A DNA stretch of 37,666 nucleotides. Origin: Desulfobacterales bacterium (GTDB lineage: Bacteria > Desulfobacterota > Desulfobacteria > Desulfobacterales > SURF-7). The stretch lies in the NCBI GenBank assembly GCA_028277765.1, contig JANQFQ010000126.1, positions 94,165 through 131,830 on the forward strand. Direction: 5' to 3'. Below the pieces are notes generated by a model, which was not told where the DNA came from, made no database searches, and saw only the letters and a list, made by a program, of their open reading frames with translations. A program made the position numbers and the translations under genes. This document shows, one piece after another, positions 26,759 to 36,380 of this stretch (its first letter is position 1; each line of letters begins with the position of its first letter).

Positions 26759-29551
26759 CTATTGATTTACTTTTTCTGTAACTCCTCTTGTTCCTGGATC
26801 TGCATATTCCCAGTAGTTAGTAAATATATTTTCCATAAGAACAATCTCTTCAGGATAACGCCACAATTTTGTTTCAACAGGTTTATGCGGTTTTTCTGTA
26901 TACTTCGACTTGTCCAGTTTTATCCTTTTTTTGTTTATTTCAGGAGATGTATCTATATAGGTATCATATACAGCAATGAATGAACGCTTATCCGCTTTAA
27001 TCGTCTCTTTATTTTCATGAACGAGCCCTTTGTACAAAAAGATCCTTCCACCGTTGTTATACCGCCAGTTTTTCATGTATAAATCGAGTGCAATATCATT
27101 TTCTAAAAATTCAGCATTGTAGAAAACCGCGACGGAATTATCTTTTGACTGAACGCCAATACTATTTTTATCAAAACGGTTATTGAATGCTAAAAGACGG
27201 CTGTTTTCACCGATAGATATGCCTTTATCACGATTCTCTTTTAGGAGTGAATTCATTACAACAGCATTACTGGTCATAAGGTCAATACCGTCATTGACGT
27301 TATTTACAAAACGACAATCATCTATCACTGAAGAGCAGATATCAAGATCCAGTGCATCAGATAATGCATCCTCAAATTTACATCTGCTAAAATTTATATC
27401 AGAATAAACCGCGTGAACCATGTCATCCACGATCCTGTTTGAACGGAATATACAATCACTTATCCTTACCCGCTTAACATTATGAATAGATAACATTGCA
27501 GAATATTCATACAGATCATCTTTTAAGCCGCTTCCGCCCTCGAACTCACAATATTCCAGTTGAGAACCATCAGAATCTTTATCCAGCAGCACTAGTGAGC
27601 CCCATGGATCCTGGTCGATATTTGCAGGGACAAATTTTATCGGTTTTTCTTTGGTGCCTCTGGCAAGAAGACGGCCTCTTAAAATTAAAGATGCTGAAGG
27701 GCTGAATGTAATAATGGTTCCTGGTTCAATAATCAGATTCTTATTGAGCTTCATAACAGTATTGATCAAAACAGACCCTTTCCATTTTTCCGGTTTTGGA
27801 TCAATCCCTTCGGGAATAATCATATACATGTCAGTAAATTCTGTCTTTCCAATTTTTTTAACTAGCCGAGCCTCTTGATTTTTTTGACCTCTATTAGCAT
27901 GAATACCTAGAAGTGTTTTGTTGTTATCAATATTTTTTAATTTCAGTTCATAATATGCAGGTATAAATTTTTTGATGTTAGGATTAAAATTAGCGATCAA
28001 AGGTATATTTATTATAAGATTTTTGCCGGTTACAGTAATAAGTGAAGAAATATCACGTTCTATTTTATTACTGTTGTTCCAATATGATATGCTCGCATTT
28101 ACAGGCCGATCAAAAGGTTTGCTATAATTTAAAACAAAACTTTTCACATAACTTCGCCCGTTGATTTCAAGTGAAATAACCTCAGGATTTTTACCGACAG
28201 AATAGAAGAACTGTTCATTACTGTTAAGATATCCATTCTTGATAACAATAAAAACATTCTCCATGATACGCCTGAATGCAGCTATTCTTTTTTTGTATTC
28301 AAAAAAAGGGAGGTGAATATTTGGATCATTTTTTAAGGCAGACATAACTCTTTCTATTGATCGATCTGTCTGTTCTAAGAAAAGTTTGTCGGACCCGGAC
28401 ATATAGAATTTTTCTATGGCATCATGACGTGCTCGTAAGAATTCAGCATTTCTAAAAAGCGTTTTAAGGAAAGTACATGACATAATATCCATAGAGGATA
28501 CCTTACCTTCGTCCGATACCCAGGGATGATACCATCCCAAAGGATCCCAGACAACAGGAGAAAACTTTTCCTGTGATGGATCATAATAAATCCGCCAATT
28601 ATGCACATGATTGTAGTGGTAACTCTGAGTAAGGGTTATGAATGCCGCGTAAGTTCCCCATGCTTCCATGTCAAGTATTCTTGTTAGATTTTTATGTTTG
28701 TTTTCTGTTTCCGTTGAGTGGGCAAGATCTAGAAGATATTTTAAAGGCGTGATTGAATCTTTGGGGTAATGATTATTGAATGACATTTTATTCCATGTAT
28801 GCGGTAGCCTGAAAATGAAATTATAAAAATAAGGTGTATAAATATTTTTACCGATGCTGTCACCAGAATATATATCTCCAGGTATTCTTCTATATCTACG
28901 TAATATTAACTCATCCAGCTGTTCTACAAATGTATAGATACCCATGTGGTTCCCATTGACTGTAACATTAACCATTTCTGTATAAGGTGTAATCAATCCC
29001 ATCTCTGTTGAAAGTTTGTAACTTAAATAATTATTGACAATATCTTCTCTCGGACAAATTAAATTAAATTTGTGCATTCCTTGCAAAAGATTTTTTTTTC
29101 TCGTCTTAATCCTCATTGATTTTTTAAAATATCCCCAATGATAAGTACAATCGCCCCGATATCTTGTTTCGATTTTTTGCATCTCTTTATTATTTAAAAT
29201 TAATCCATCTATATAATTATAACCACTGTGCGGGAGGTTTGAATTAAGCACAGAAATGCTAGATTCCGGGATAAACAAGTCTATTGTATTAAAGTCAATA
29301 TCCATTTTATGCTTTCGGTCAACCAGATGGTATAACATTACTTCAACCCGCCGTAACATGTGATACATCTCACGTTGGCCGGTTCGAAGTAAACCAAAAG
29401 ACTTTGAATATGCACGGGGAGTTGTCAAGTTTTTAACACCAAATGTCATGTAGTTTTTTGACGTATTTATACTCCACCATACAGATGCGATAACAAAAGG
29501 GAATGTAATAAGCCAGTTCCAATTCCATAAAATTTTAACAAACTTTTTCAT
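26759..29551 (-). CDS. Membrane-anchored CotH kinase-like protein with C-terminal parallel beta-helix
   Basis: At 930 residues this is far longer than spore-coat CotH. A membrane anchor (~9-29, WNWNWLITFPFVIASVWWS) is followed by a CotH kinase-like domain (~85-440): RYRGDCTYHWGYFKKSMRIK, KFNLICPREDIVNNYLSYKL, VNVTVNGNHMGIYTFVEQLD, and the active-site segment HNWRIYYDPSQEKF..VVWD (N318, D336). A ~450-600 linker of beta character precedes a right-handed parallel beta-helix (~610-860; repeats such as ISDCIFRSN, FSRCKFED, IDDCRFVNN, MNSLLKEN). CotH kinases phosphorylate serines of exported proteins; the beta-helix suggests binding of a polysaccharide. It overlaps the upstream gene by 4 nt (ATGA). 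Extracytoplasmic orientation is inferred. Confidence 0.88.
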   Translation of the reverse strand: MKKFVKILWNWNWLITFPFVIASVWWSINTSKNYMTFGVKNLTTPRAYSKSFGLLRTGQREMYHMLRRVEVMLYHLVDRKHKMDIDFNTIDLFIPESSISVLNSNLPHSGYNYIDGLILNNKEMQKIETRYRGDCTYHWGYFKKSMRIKTRKKNLLQGMHKFNLICPREDIVNNYLSYKLSTEMGLITPYTEMVNVTVNGNHMGIYTFVEQLDELILRRYRRIPGDIYSGDSIGKNIYTPYFYNFIFRLPHTWNKMSFNNHYPKDSITPLKYLLDLAHSTETENKHKNLTRILDMEAWGTYAAFITLTQSYHYNHVHNWRIYYDPSQEKFSPVVWDPLGWYHPWVSDEGKVSSMDIMSCTFLKTLFRNAEFLRARHDAIEKFYMSGSDKLFLEQTDRSIERVMSALKNDPNIHLPFFEYKKRIAAFRRIMENVFIVIKNGYLNSNEQFFYSVGKNPEVISLEINGRSYVKSFVLNYSKPFDRPVNASISYWNNSNKIERDISSLITVTGKNLIINIPLIANFNPNIKKFIPAYYELKLKNIDNNKTLLGIHANRGQKNQEARLVKKIGKTEFTDMYMIIPEGIDPKPEKWKGSVLINTVMKLNKNLIIEPGTIITFSPSASLILRGRLLARGTKEKPIKFVPANIDQDPWGSLVLLDKDSDGSQLEYCEFEGGSGLKDDLYEYSAMLSIHNVKRVRISDCIFRSNRIVDDMVHAVYSDINFSRCKFEDALSDALDLDICSSVIDDCRFVNNVNDGIDLMTSNAVVMNSLLKENRDKGISIGENSRLLAFNNRFDKNSIGVQSKDNSVAVFYNAEFLENDIALDLYMKNWRYNNGGRIFLYKGLVHENKETIKADKRSFIAVYDTYIDTSPEINKKRIKLDKSKYTEKPHKPVETKLWRYPEEIVLMENIFTNYWEYADPGTRGVTEKVNQ

Positions 29552-30723
29552 TTAGTATTATCGATGCTCATGAAGTTTGTGGTGTAATGAATCCATGTGC
29601 CCCATTCAATTCGGAAGGTGGCTGCTTCTTTTTCTTTTCCCATGTGGCGTAGTAAGTCTTCTATATGTTGTGCTTTCTTTTGATCAGTAATGTGAACAAA
29701 AAATAACGGAAAGACACGCGCCTTAAAATAACCGTCAATATTTTTCCCCTGTTTATCCGGCGTATCTTTCCTGGTGAATAGAAGATTACTATGCCAGTTG
29801 GAGATAAAAATATCGTTTGTAAGATTGTAAAGATTGCTTTCCATTGTGGGGCCGCCCAAAAGCAATTTATTTTTTTTATTTTCGATAGTTAAAATAAATT
29901 TTGGTCCAACCATTATATTGTCAACTCTGGGATGGACCTGAATATTATAAGCATATGACGGGACACTTGTTGAGAAGCTGATTTTATTATGATCTATCCA
30001 TGATGGAAATACTGCTTTTGAATTATTCTCATCAAATCTGATTTCTTCATTAGAAATCCAGTTTATTCTCCAGTGACGAAGCATCTCATCACGTCGTTTT
30101 TTATAATTGATATATGCTTGGGCCAATCCTGAAACAGTTTGATCGGTATCGTCCAGCACTGACATAGCTGCAGACATCTCAGAAAGGGAGTTTTGTTTCA
30201 TAAGCAGGAATGATTTGAGAATCAAGCCGCATGGATACTGTTTTAAAAGTTCCATTAATAACTTATCCCCCTGCTCCCTTGTATCTGGATTTTGGATCAA
30301 AAGATTAGCGTATTCAAGATGAGAAAATATATCATTTTTATCAAATTCTTTCCATTGTTCAATCAGGATACGAGCACGCTTGGAACGTCCAACATGAATT
30401 AATTCTTTGACTAATTTTCTCATGCATTTTCTTTTTATATGATCAAGACGGTCTCCTTTTTTTATATCCTTGAGATCATTCAGCAGTTCTTCAAGTTCTT
30501 TAATACCATCTGTGATGTCACCCTCGTTAATTTTATTTATTCCGGATTTATATCTTAATTTATATTCTTTAGTATATTTTTCAACAATTTGCTTGTCGAT
30601 ATTATCTATCCTATCAGGCGTAAAAATCCACATTAAAAAGACCACAATGAAAAAGCATGTTAAAATTAAATTTACAGCTTTTGCGCTATGAATAAGTATT
30701 ATAACTGGTCTCTTGAATGTCAT
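29548..30723 (-). CDS. Membrane-anchored helical-repeat protein of unknown function
   Basis: I do not recognise this as a named family (391 residues). An N-terminal membrane helix (~16-36, AVNLILTCFFIVVFLMWIF) is followed by a charged alpha-helical region (~40-220) that looks TPR-like (GDITDGIKELEELLNDL, KRARILIEQWKEF, EQGDKLLMELLKQYP). A beta-rich C-terminal domain (~220-385: SFSTSVPSYAYNIQVHP, PKFILTIENKKNKLLLGG) could bind a glycan or a partner. Its stop overlaps the start of the CotH-like gene (ATGA), implying stoichiometric production and a possible complex with it. Confidence 0.7.
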   Translation of the reverse strand: MTFKRPVIILIHSAKAVNLILTCFFIVVFLMWIFTPDRIDNIDKQIVEKYTKEYKLRYKSGINKINEGDITDGIKELEELLNDLKDIKKGDRLDHIKRKCMRKLVKELIHVGRSKRARILIEQWKEFDKNDIFSHLEYANLLIQNPDTREQGDKLLMELLKQYPCGLILKSFLLMKQNSLSEMSAAMSVLDDTDQTVSGLAQAYINYKKRRDEMLRHWRINWISNEEIRFDENNSKAVFPSWIDHNKISFSTSVPSYAYNIQVHPRVDNIMVGPKFILTIENKKNKLLLGGPTMESNLYNLTNDIFISNWHSNLLFTRKDTPDKQGKNIDGYFKARVFPLFFVHITDQKKAQHIEDLLRHMGKEKEAATFRIEWGTWIHYTTNFMSIDNTK

Positions 30724-30756
30724 TTTAAACCAAAATCATTCTATCATTAATCATAC

Positions 30757-33018
30757 TTAATTATTAATAAAATTATGCTTTTTTAAAAGTTCATTACTTT
30801 TTGTCAAATAGACTGGAACAATGGTTACGACACCCTTTCGCACCATAATTATTAAAAAGTTTTCATCTTTTGCCCCGCCAACTCCTGATGCTATAAAATT
30901 TAAATGTTTGTATGTTTTGTGGGAAAAAGCTTTTGAAGTTCCTGTTCCAACATCTCCTGCAAAAAAATATGCAGTTCCTTTACTGTTTTCAAACATCGGC
31001 ACTACTGTTTCCCAGAACAAGGTTTTAAAATTTTCCTGCTCATGGTAAGTATGTTTCAGCTTTTCATCCTGATAATGGACTTCATCCTGCCAAAGAACTC
31101 TATGAAAAAAAACAAAAATATTTCTATATCCTTTTTCCTTAAGTAGCACATTAACAAATAAGAGCTGGTCATTAGAAATTGTGTTTCTTACTTTTTGAGA
31201 ATTTAGCACAATAAAAAGATCATCACCATATAAAAAGTGAAAAATATCTGAGGGCTGATATCTATTATATTGTCTTGAATTAAAACCTTCATGGTCACCT
31301 TTGGCAAAAATAATCGGGGTATTCATGAATGCCATTTGCTGTATTGTAACTGCCCATTCATTTGGCTTGTAGACAGCATCCCCGCCTGAGAATATGAATT
31401 CAATTTTGTCATAATCAACCTTATGCAGTGCGTTTAACAGCGGTGGATAAATACCCGGATAATAATATTCGCTCTTTTTTATGGTAAAAATTCCATACAT
31501 ATGACCGGTAAAAATAAAATTGTAGTCTTTATTATTTTCTTTGAATTTAGTTAATTGTTTAGATGAAAACGGAGGAGGATAAAGGTTCAAAACCTCACTG
31601 TTTTTAATATAAAGCTTTGCATTCATATATTTAAAATTTTTGTCTTTAAATTTAGCAAAGTTGTTTTTAAAAATTAATGACAGTTCATGGGGTTGTGTCT
31701 TATATTTCTGATATTCAATAAACCAGAGACCGCGTCCATAAAGTGTGTTCTCAGTGATTTTTTGCAAGTTCGCTTTTTTTGCGGGTAAAATAGTTAAATC
31801 CGCTCCTGATGAAGCAAGATAATACTGAAACTTATCCGGTTCATTAGACAATATCGGAATAGCTTCATTCTTATAGTCATTTTTATTAATATTCAAAACA
31901 TATTGCACAAGGTCTGTCCACTGTCCACTGGTTGTCGTGGTGTAAAAGTGTCTGGAGATAAAAATGTTTTTTGCTGACAGGACAATAAAACAAAAGACAA
32001 CAATGTACATTGTTCTGTTTTTTAATACGGCACTTCCCATGGCAATAAGGATGATAATTGCTGGAAGCGTAAACGGCCATAATCTATACGGCGGATCTGC
32101 CAGATGATCCCATGATATAAAATGGATAAATAAGCAAAACAGGATAATCCAGAAAATTATTATTGGTAAGGAGAGCTTTATGTTTTCATTAACCATGTAT
32201 CTGTTAAAATAGTAATAGAATACCCGGATGATCATCAATACGCATAATATTATATATAATGGTTCGCTGTTTATAATAAAATCGATGCTCATGGGGGCAT
32301 AAAAAATAGAACGTGGCGTGAAATTGATAGTATGGAATACCGAACTAAAAAAGACTGAATAGATGATTGACATCAGTATGATAGCGGACATAAATTTATA
32401 AAAAGTTAAAACATTTTTATTTGATATGCACATAAGAAAACAGAAAATTTGACAGGCCGTAATCAGAACGCCATATGGATGTGTTATCATCATTAAACCA
32501 GTAAAGATGATATAATATGTAAAATTTAATATTGAATATTCTTTAATAATTTTAATCAGATATAAAAAGGAGAGAGTCGTGAGGAGAAAGATGAAAATGT
32601 GCGGCGCAGCTGTTCGAGAATAGCTAATATGATTAATATCTATGGCTAGTATGATACATGCGATATAACCGCATTTTTTACTAAAAACTTCACGTCCGAG
32701 GCAATAACAGGTGAAAAGGCTGAAAAAGCCGGCGATTACTGACAATAATTTCGCTGACAGATCATTATAAGATGTAAATTTAAACCATAAATTAAGTAGG
32801 AGCGGAAAGAACGGAGGATAAGATTGGATCAAATTAAAAGAGTTTATAATTTTGCTGAAAGAAAAATCTATATGTGCTTGTGTCACAAAGAACAATTCTT
32901 CAAAACTAAGGTCTTGAAATAATATTTTATAAGATCTTAGTAAAATGCCGACTAATAAAATAAGTATTAAAAACCAATATTTTTTTATTAATTCAAATAT
33001 AGAGAAATTTTTGATCAT
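30757..33018 (-). CDS. GT39-like membrane glycosyltransferase fused to a metallophosphatase-like domain
   Basis: Residues ~1-355 are a polytopic GT-C fold of the ArnT/PMT (GT39) kind, about ten membrane helices, with an acidic first-loop site (FQDLSFEELFFV, ~34-45). Residues ~500-740 look like a calcineurin-type phosphoesterase: GGD with D547 (FIFSGGDAVY), GDHE (574-577, in place of GNHD/E), FFHR with H639, and FAGDVG (~686-691). The first DxH is replaced by TGHMY and the last GHxH by GDVG, so full dimetal catalysis is doubtful. A CAGGA site precedes the ATG. It is the largest of the three GT39 genes and more AT-rich than its neighbours. It could transfer a sugar and process the lipid phosphate outside, or use the domain only for binding. 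Confidence 0.82.
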   Translation of the reverse strand: MIKNFSIFELIKKYWFLILILLVGILLRSYKILFQDLSFEELFFVTQAHIDFSFSKIINSFNLIQSYPPFFPLLLNLWFKFTSYNDLSAKLLSVIAGFFSLFTCYCLGREVFSKKCGYIACIILAIDINHISYSRTAAPHIFIFLLTTLSFLYLIKIIKEYSILNFTYYIIFTGLMMITHPYGVLITACQIFCFLMCISNKNVLTFYKFMSAIILMSIIYSVFFSSVFHTINFTPRSIFYAPMSIDFIINSEPLYIILCVLMIIRVFYYYFNRYMVNENIKLSLPIIIFWIILFCLFIHFISWDHLADPPYRLWPFTLPAIIILIAMGSAVLKNRTMYIVVFCFIVLSAKNIFISRHFYTTTTSGQWTDLVQYVLNINKNDYKNEAIPILSNEPDKFQYYLASSGADLTILPAKKANLQKITENTLYGRGLWFIEYQKYKTQPHELSLIFKNNFAKFKDKNFKYMNAKLYIKNSEVLNLYPPPFSSKQLTKFKENNKDYNFIFTGHMYGIFTIKKSEYYYPGIYPPLLNALHKVDYDKIEFIFSGGDAVYKPNEWAVTIQQMAFMNTPIIFAKGDHEGFNSRQYNRYQPSDIFHFLYGDDLFIVLNSQKVRNTISNDQLLFVNVLLKEKGYRNIFVFFHRVLWQDEVHYQDEKLKHTYHEQENFKTLFWETVVPMFENSKGTAYFFAGDVGTGTSKAFSHKTYKHLNFIASGVGGAKDENFLIIMVRKGVVTIVPVYLTKSNELLKKHNFINN

Positions 33019-33060
33019 TTAATTCCTGAAAATGAGAAAGTATAGCCATTATCATTAAAA

Positions 33061-34674
33061 TTATTCCGATTTCTCTTTAACGCTTAAATCGATAAGCCAT
33101 GCTGAAGCAATCCTTCTAATACAAACATCACGTTTTTCTCCAATTTCACAAATATATTTTTTAAATTTTGGTACAGAGCTATGTGAGAAAAGGAACCAGA
33201 CCCTTTTATTCCCGATAAGCTGGTCAATTTCATCTTTGCATCCATGAATCCTTTCGTGGACACCCAGTATCCGTTTATATTTTATATTAAAACCATCAAT
33301 TCTTTTAATACCTTTGTTATTCCTAAAGTGATCAACCTCTTTAACATATTCCAAGTCAGGTTTCGGACTTATCAGAACAAAATTGTCAAAATCAAAACCG
33401 TAAAACTCATCATAATATCGGAAAGCCGGTTCAGCCCAATAATAAAGATATATAATATCATTTGGTTGAATATTGTCACTGACATATTTCATAACGTGTT
33501 TCAATTCACGATTTCTTATTGGTTCTTTCAAACGATAAAAAGAATGATTAAGTGGTTGATATACAATCAAAATTATAAGTATTGCAGGAATTAATCGGGT
33601 CCACATTATCGATTTAATCCAGATGCAACAAGCACCTTCAGCCATAATAATTAGAATTGATGGAAGAAAAAAGAGTGCCATCCTGTCATAAACAGGATAT
33701 GCTTGGAATAATGATGCTCCAACCGCAAACAATAAAGGGAGAACCAATGCCCATAAAAACTTATTTTTCCTGAAAAAAACAGATATACAACCAACAAAAA
33801 ATAGTATGACAGCTGTATAATGTGTTAAATTAGTTTCATATCCTCCCAGCATTTTTATCATTTGAACAATCATGGTATACGACCATTTAAAAAAAGATAA
33901 TGAAAACGGAGCAAAAGCATCTTCCATGATCCAGAATTTGATCAGCCAATTATGAACAGGATAATCGTCCATACCCTTTAAGGTGATCGCATAAAAAACA
34001 ATGAAATTTATTACCCACACCAGATATACAACAATTAATTTTCGGGCGCGTTTCCAATCCCTGTTAAAAACGTCCGACATAAACATATATGTCCCACATC
34101 CAGCCAGTACAAAGATCGCTGGATGAGAACTCCAGACTGCTATTATACCCGTAAAACAGAGCATGACAATCTTCCATGGCTTAAGCTGCTTTGACTGTAA
34201 ATGGATAACCATTAGAAAAATAAGTAACGCGATACATACATCTGTGGAATATTGTTTTAATTCTGTTGTGAAAAAAATCATGTATTCATTTGTAGAAAAT
34301 AGTAATAGCGATACTATACATGCAGTGTAAGAAACCGTTTTACTGGCCAGTTTATAGAAAAGAAGCAACGATAATGTGCCGGCAATAAACGGGAATAAAC
34401 GTATAAACAGGTCGTTATTTGTAAAAATAATTATCGGCAATTTGGTCAGGATGAGAAATAAAGGTGGTACTCTGTGGCTGTAATCAAGAGGTTTAAAAAA
34501 ATCGAGAAAAGATCCATCTGCAATACTTGACGCGATAAACAATTCATCAAGTGCCATGGGGCGGTTAAATAAATACTGGTTAAAACGGACAAACACACCA
34601 TAGGTAATAATAAACCACGGCAACAATTGTAAAAACAATTGATATTTTTTATTATAATGTATGTTTATATGCAT
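33061..34674 (-). CDS. GT39-like membrane glycosyltransferase (tandem copy 2)
   Basis: A 537-residue polytopic GT-C enzyme that would use a polyprenyl-phosphate sugar on the outer face of the membrane. The first extracytoplasmic loop holds the acidic site RPMALDELFIASSIADGSF, followed by NNDLFIRLFPFIAGT. Nine or more membrane helices run to ~400, and a C-terminal soluble part (DNIQPNDIIYLYYWAEPAFR, KDEIDQLIGNKRVWFLFSHS) is shared with the upstream neighbour. The two are clearly tandem duplicates. The spacing is 22 bp from copy 1. The acceptor and sugar are unknown. Confidence 0.9.
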   Translation of the reverse strand: MHINIHYNKKYQLFLQLLPWFIITYGVFVRFNQYLFNRPMALDELFIASSIADGSFLDFFKPLDYSHRVPPLFLILTKLPIIIFTNNDLFIRLFPFIAGTLSLLLFYKLASKTVSYTACIVSLLLFSTNEYMIFFTTELKQYSTDVCIALLIFLMVIHLQSKQLKPWKIVMLCFTGIIAVWSSHPAIFVLAGCGTYMFMSDVFNRDWKRARKLIVVYLVWVINFIVFYAITLKGMDDYPVHNWLIKFWIMEDAFAPFSLSFFKWSYTMIVQMIKMLGGYETNLTHYTAVILFFVGCISVFFRKNKFLWALVLPLLFAVGASLFQAYPVYDRMALFFLPSILIIMAEGACCIWIKSIMWTRLIPAILIILIVYQPLNHSFYRLKEPIRNRELKHVMKYVSDNIQPNDIIYLYYWAEPAFRYYDEFYGFDFDNFVLISPKPDLEYVKEVDHFRNNKGIKRIDGFNIKYKRILGVHERIHGCKDEIDQLIGNKRVWFLFSHSSVPKFKKYICEIGEKRDVCIRRIASAWLIDLSVKEKSE

Positions 34675-34695
34675 AAGCGATTTTGTCGTATATTA

Positions 34696-36348
34696 TTAAG
34701 GCTTTACATACGTATAACTTAAATCATACAGATATGCTGATGACGCCCTTGCATTTAGAAATCGTGATGCTGACTTATATTCTGTTTTTATATGGTCTAT
34801 TTGTATTCCGATTTTGTCCAGGTAATTTATAAAGTTTTTTGGATCGTTATGTGAGAAAATAAACCACACTCTTTTATTCCCGGAAAGCTTATCAATTTCA
34901 TCCTTGCACATGCAAAATCGTTCACCAATACCGAGTACCAGTCTGTACTCTTCATTAAAGCCATCAATTTGTTTATTAGAATTCTTCTCGCTGTATCTAA
35001 AATGGTCTAATTCTTTAACAAAACCTTCTTTTGGAAATGGACTGATAAATACAAAATCCCTATAGTCAAATCCATAGAACTGATCGTAATAACGGAACGC
35101 CGGTTCAGCCCAGTAATACAGGTATATGATATCGTCTGGCTGCATATGTTCTTTAACAAATGCCATAACTGGCTTAATTTCCTGCCAGACCTTTGGGTGT
35201 TTTAAATGAAAGAATGATTTTTGAAAGGGATGCCATATCAGAAACATGATGAGGATTACTTTAACAGACCAGGATACTGCTGAATACTTCAACCGGACAT
35301 GGTCTACACCGGTTGCAATTACTAAAAAAAGGGCTGGAATAAAAAAAAGAAGCATCCTGTCATGTATCGGATACTTCTGAAATACAGACGCCGTGATCGC
35401 GTAAACTAAAGGCAGCAGTAGTACTGCAAATACGTCTTTCTGTTTTATTAAAAGTGCAATACACCCTCCAGCAAACAGTATCATAGAAACAGTAATTGGT
35501 ACTTTATCAATATAACCGCCCAGCATTTTCATCATGTTCATCCAGGAATTAAAGAGCCAGAGAAAACATGAAAATGATAAAGGCATAAATGCTTCTTTTG
35601 ACGACCAGAACGCGATCAGCCATTGATAAACCGGATAATCACTGAAGCCCTTGAGAGAAACAATATATAAAAATAAAAAACTTACTATCCACAATGAATA
35701 TATAATGAGGAGGCTTTTTACTCGGGTTTCCTGTTTTTTCAGAACACATGACATCATTAAATATGTTCCTGCTCCAGCAAGGATAAATATCGAGGGATGT
35801 GAGAACCAGATGACCACAGTGCCGGTAAATGCGAGGATAACAGCGTTTTTTTGAGAGAGATCCGAAATACGAATTTTTCCGACAACCAGTAATATTAACA
35901 GGGCAGCCGCAATATCAATTGAATATTGTTTAAGACTTGATGTGTAATAGATCAGCTTCGTGGAAATCGAAAAAAGGAACAGGGCTATAATACCTGCTGA
36001 ACGAGAAGCATATAAGGGAGCGACCTTATATAGGAGATAAAGAGAAGCAGAACCAGCAATAAATGGGAAAAGTCTTATGGTTAAGTCATTATTTCCAAAG
36101 AAAACAATGAATAGTTTTGAAACCATGAAGAAGCCCGGAGGAACAATATGGCTGTATTCCAGTGGACCGAAACAATCAGTAAAACTACCGTCCGCAATGG
36201 CGGAAGCGATGAATGCTTCATCAAGATTCAAGGACCTATTGTATAAAAATTGTACCAGCCGAAGGATGAAACCGTAAGTGATAATACCCCATGACAAGTA
36301 AACAAGTACTAACTTATTGATATTTTTTTGTTTTAACTTTAATTGCAT
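34696..36348 (-). CDS. GT39-like membrane glycosyltransferase (tandem copy 1)
   Basis: A 550-residue paralogue of the next gene (ATG at 36346-36348 preferred over a TTG three codons earlier). The matching blocks are RSLNLDEAFIASAIADGSF, NNDLTIRLFPFIAGSASLYL and, after the membrane part, PDDIIYLYYWAEPAFRYYDQ and KDEIDKLSGNKRVWFIFSHN. Copies 1 and 2 share these at the same spacing, while the membrane helices diverge, suggesting an old duplication with different acceptors or sugars. GT39 enzymes transfer from lipid-linked donors, and the DPM1-like gene further downstream could supply them. Confidence 0.9.
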   Translation of the reverse strand: MQLKLKQKNINKLVLVYLSWGIITYGFILRLVQFLYNRSLNLDEAFIASAIADGSFTDCFGPLEYSHIVPPGFFMVSKLFIVFFGNNDLTIRLFPFIAGSASLYLLYKVAPLYASRSAGIIALFLFSISTKLIYYTSSLKQYSIDIAAALLILLVVGKIRISDLSQKNAVILAFTGTVVIWFSHPSIFILAGAGTYLMMSCVLKKQETRVKSLLIIYSLWIVSFLFLYIVSLKGFSDYPVYQWLIAFWSSKEAFMPLSFSCFLWLFNSWMNMMKMLGGYIDKVPITVSMILFAGGCIALLIKQKDVFAVLLLPLVYAITASVFQKYPIHDRMLLFFIPALFLVIATGVDHVRLKYSAVSWSVKVILIMFLIWHPFQKSFFHLKHPKVWQEIKPVMAFVKEHMQPDDIIYLYYWAEPAFRYYDQFYGFDYRDFVFISPFPKEGFVKELDHFRYSEKNSNKQIDGFNEEYRLVLGIGERFCMCKDEIDKLSGNKRVWFIFSHNDPKNFINYLDKIGIQIDHIKTEYKSASRFLNARASSAYLYDLSYTYVKP

Positions 36349-36380
36349 TATAGGCAATAATGATCATAAATACTTAACTT

